Source of the DNA: Phenylobacterium sp. CCH9-H3
Lineage (GTDB): Bacteria > Pseudomonadota > Alphaproteobacteria > Caulobacterales > Caulobacteraceae
Direction: 5' to 3'
DNA length: 14,311 nucleotides
Assembly: GCF_001557235.1 (NCBI RefSeq)
Contig: NZ_LSJI01000212.1
Coordinates: 1 to 14,311, forward strand
Part shown: positions 13,834-14,311 of the stretch, in pieces
How the letters are laid out: the number at the start of each line of letters is the position of its first letter
How positions within the stretch are numbered: the stretch's first letter is position 1
Made by a program: the position numbers and the translations under genes
Notes under the pieces: generated by a model
The model's database searches: none
What the model was told of the DNA's origin: nothing
The model's input: only the letters and a program-made list of their open reading frames with translations

Positions 13834-13923
13834 TCGACGGGGCGCCTGCGACAACGCGTCCGCCAGTTAACCAACGGCCTTCACCGCGCCTTTCCCATCG
13901 GTGGCGATGTTGCAAGCGTGACT

Positions 13924-14304
13924 ATGCAACCGCTCCAGATCCCGACCCTCGACGGTCCTGGCCGGCTCGACCAGGCCGCCCGCCTGCAGCGCCGGTTCTA
14001 CCAGGCCTGGCAGCGCCAGGGCCTGGCCCGGCGGCGACACCGCATCGTCCTCGGCGCCGTCGACGCGGTCCTCATGATCTGTCTGACGCTGTGCCTGCTG
14101 GCCATCGGCATCGGCCTCGACCGCATGTACCCGGTGGTGCGCCCCAGCCTGGGCCACGCGGTCACGGAAGACCTGCCCCGCCGCCCCTTCCCCAGCTGCG
14201 ACGACGCCCACGCCGCCGGCGTCTTCAGCATCCCCCGCGGTTCGCCGGCCTACTCTCCCGACCAGGACAGCAACCGCAACGGCCTGGCCTGCGAGCCCGC
14301 CTGA
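13924..14304 (+). CDS. Single-pass membrane protein with C-terminal Excalibur-type calcium-binding domain
   Basis: The protein is 126 residues from the ATG at 13924; an in-frame GTG at 13918 would add two residues (M-T), and neither has a clear ribosome-binding site. Residues 1-40 are a charged cytoplasmic region (LQRRFYQAWQRQGLARRRHR). One membrane helix spans ~41-64 (IVLGAVDAVLMICLTLCLLAIGIG). The C-terminus from ~88 is an Excalibur-like domain: FPSCDDAHAAGV, then SPDQDSNRNGLACE, with a DxDxNxNG calcium loop (Asp113, Asp115, Asn117, Asn119) and two cysteines (Cys92, Cys123) likely to form a disulfide. The positive-inside pattern puts this domain in the periplasm. Excalibur domains often accompany nucleases or surface proteins, but no enzyme domain is present, so the function is unknown. 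Confidence 0.88.
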   Translation: MQPLQIPTLDGPGRLDQAARLQRRFYQAWQRQGLARRRHRIVLGAVDAVLMICLTLCLLAIGIGLDRMYPVVRPSLGHAVTEDLPRRPFPSCDDAHAAGVFSIPRGSPAYSPDQDSNRNGLACEPA

Positions 14305-14311
14305 CGACGAC

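Noticed and set aside
13786..13854. Longer N-terminus for S-formylglutathione hydrolase.
   Set aside because: The extra residues (MSQAPRRPVTGLQARARPSRRSQ in part) are not family-like, and the internal ATG at 13785 has a ribosome-binding site and the usual N-terminus.

Overview
The window is GC-rich and densely coded, with short or overlapping gene junctions. The gene set is a TolB-propeller amidohydrolase, a TonB-dependent siderophore receptor with a PepSY membrane protein, a glutathione-type S-formylglutathione hydrolase, and phage structural genes. This suggests an alphaproteobacterium, most likely Caulobacteraceae (Phenylobacterium, Caulobacter or Brevundimonas type). That placement is inference from gene content and composition; no rRNA or tRNA gene is present to confirm it.

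Layout. 1-3551 (+): the 3' part of an exported amidohydrolase with an N-terminal beta-propeller, translationally coupled (ATGA overlap) to a small, very acidic protein of unknown function. 3621-5147: a TetR-family repressor (-) diverging from a short-chain dehydrogenase (+) across an 87-bp gap that holds two imperfect palindromes, a classic repressor/target pair. 5156-5183: a hairpin between converging genes. 5214-8692 (-): an iron-uptake type operon, TonB-dependent receptor -> PepSY membrane protein -> a 58-residue two-helix membrane protein, with tight junctions and a Fur-like palindromic site upstream. 8756-12995: an inserted block of three tightly packed + strand genes resembling phage virion or tail proteins, ending in an 887-residue protein that looks like a beta-helix tailspike. 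12949-13785 (-): S-formylglutathione hydrolase. 13924-14304 (+): a single-pass membrane protein with a C-terminal Excalibur-type calcium-binding motif.

The most notable structure is that the phage-like block is bracketed by a 38-bp direct repeat (8765-8802 and 12958-12995; 36/38 identical, with a 25-bp perfect core) derived from the last codons of the S-formylglutathione hydrolase gene. The right copy is the functional 3' end of that gene. The left copy is a displaced 3' end, still in frame with its own stop, and both mismatches are synonymous. This is the footprint expected of integrase-mediated insertion into the 3' end of a protein gene with the end restored. Yet the roughly 4.1 kb between the repeats encodes no integrase or other phage functions, only the three structural-type genes. 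Before insertion, the hydrolase gene would have lain directly upstream of, and co-directional with, the TonB receptor gene.
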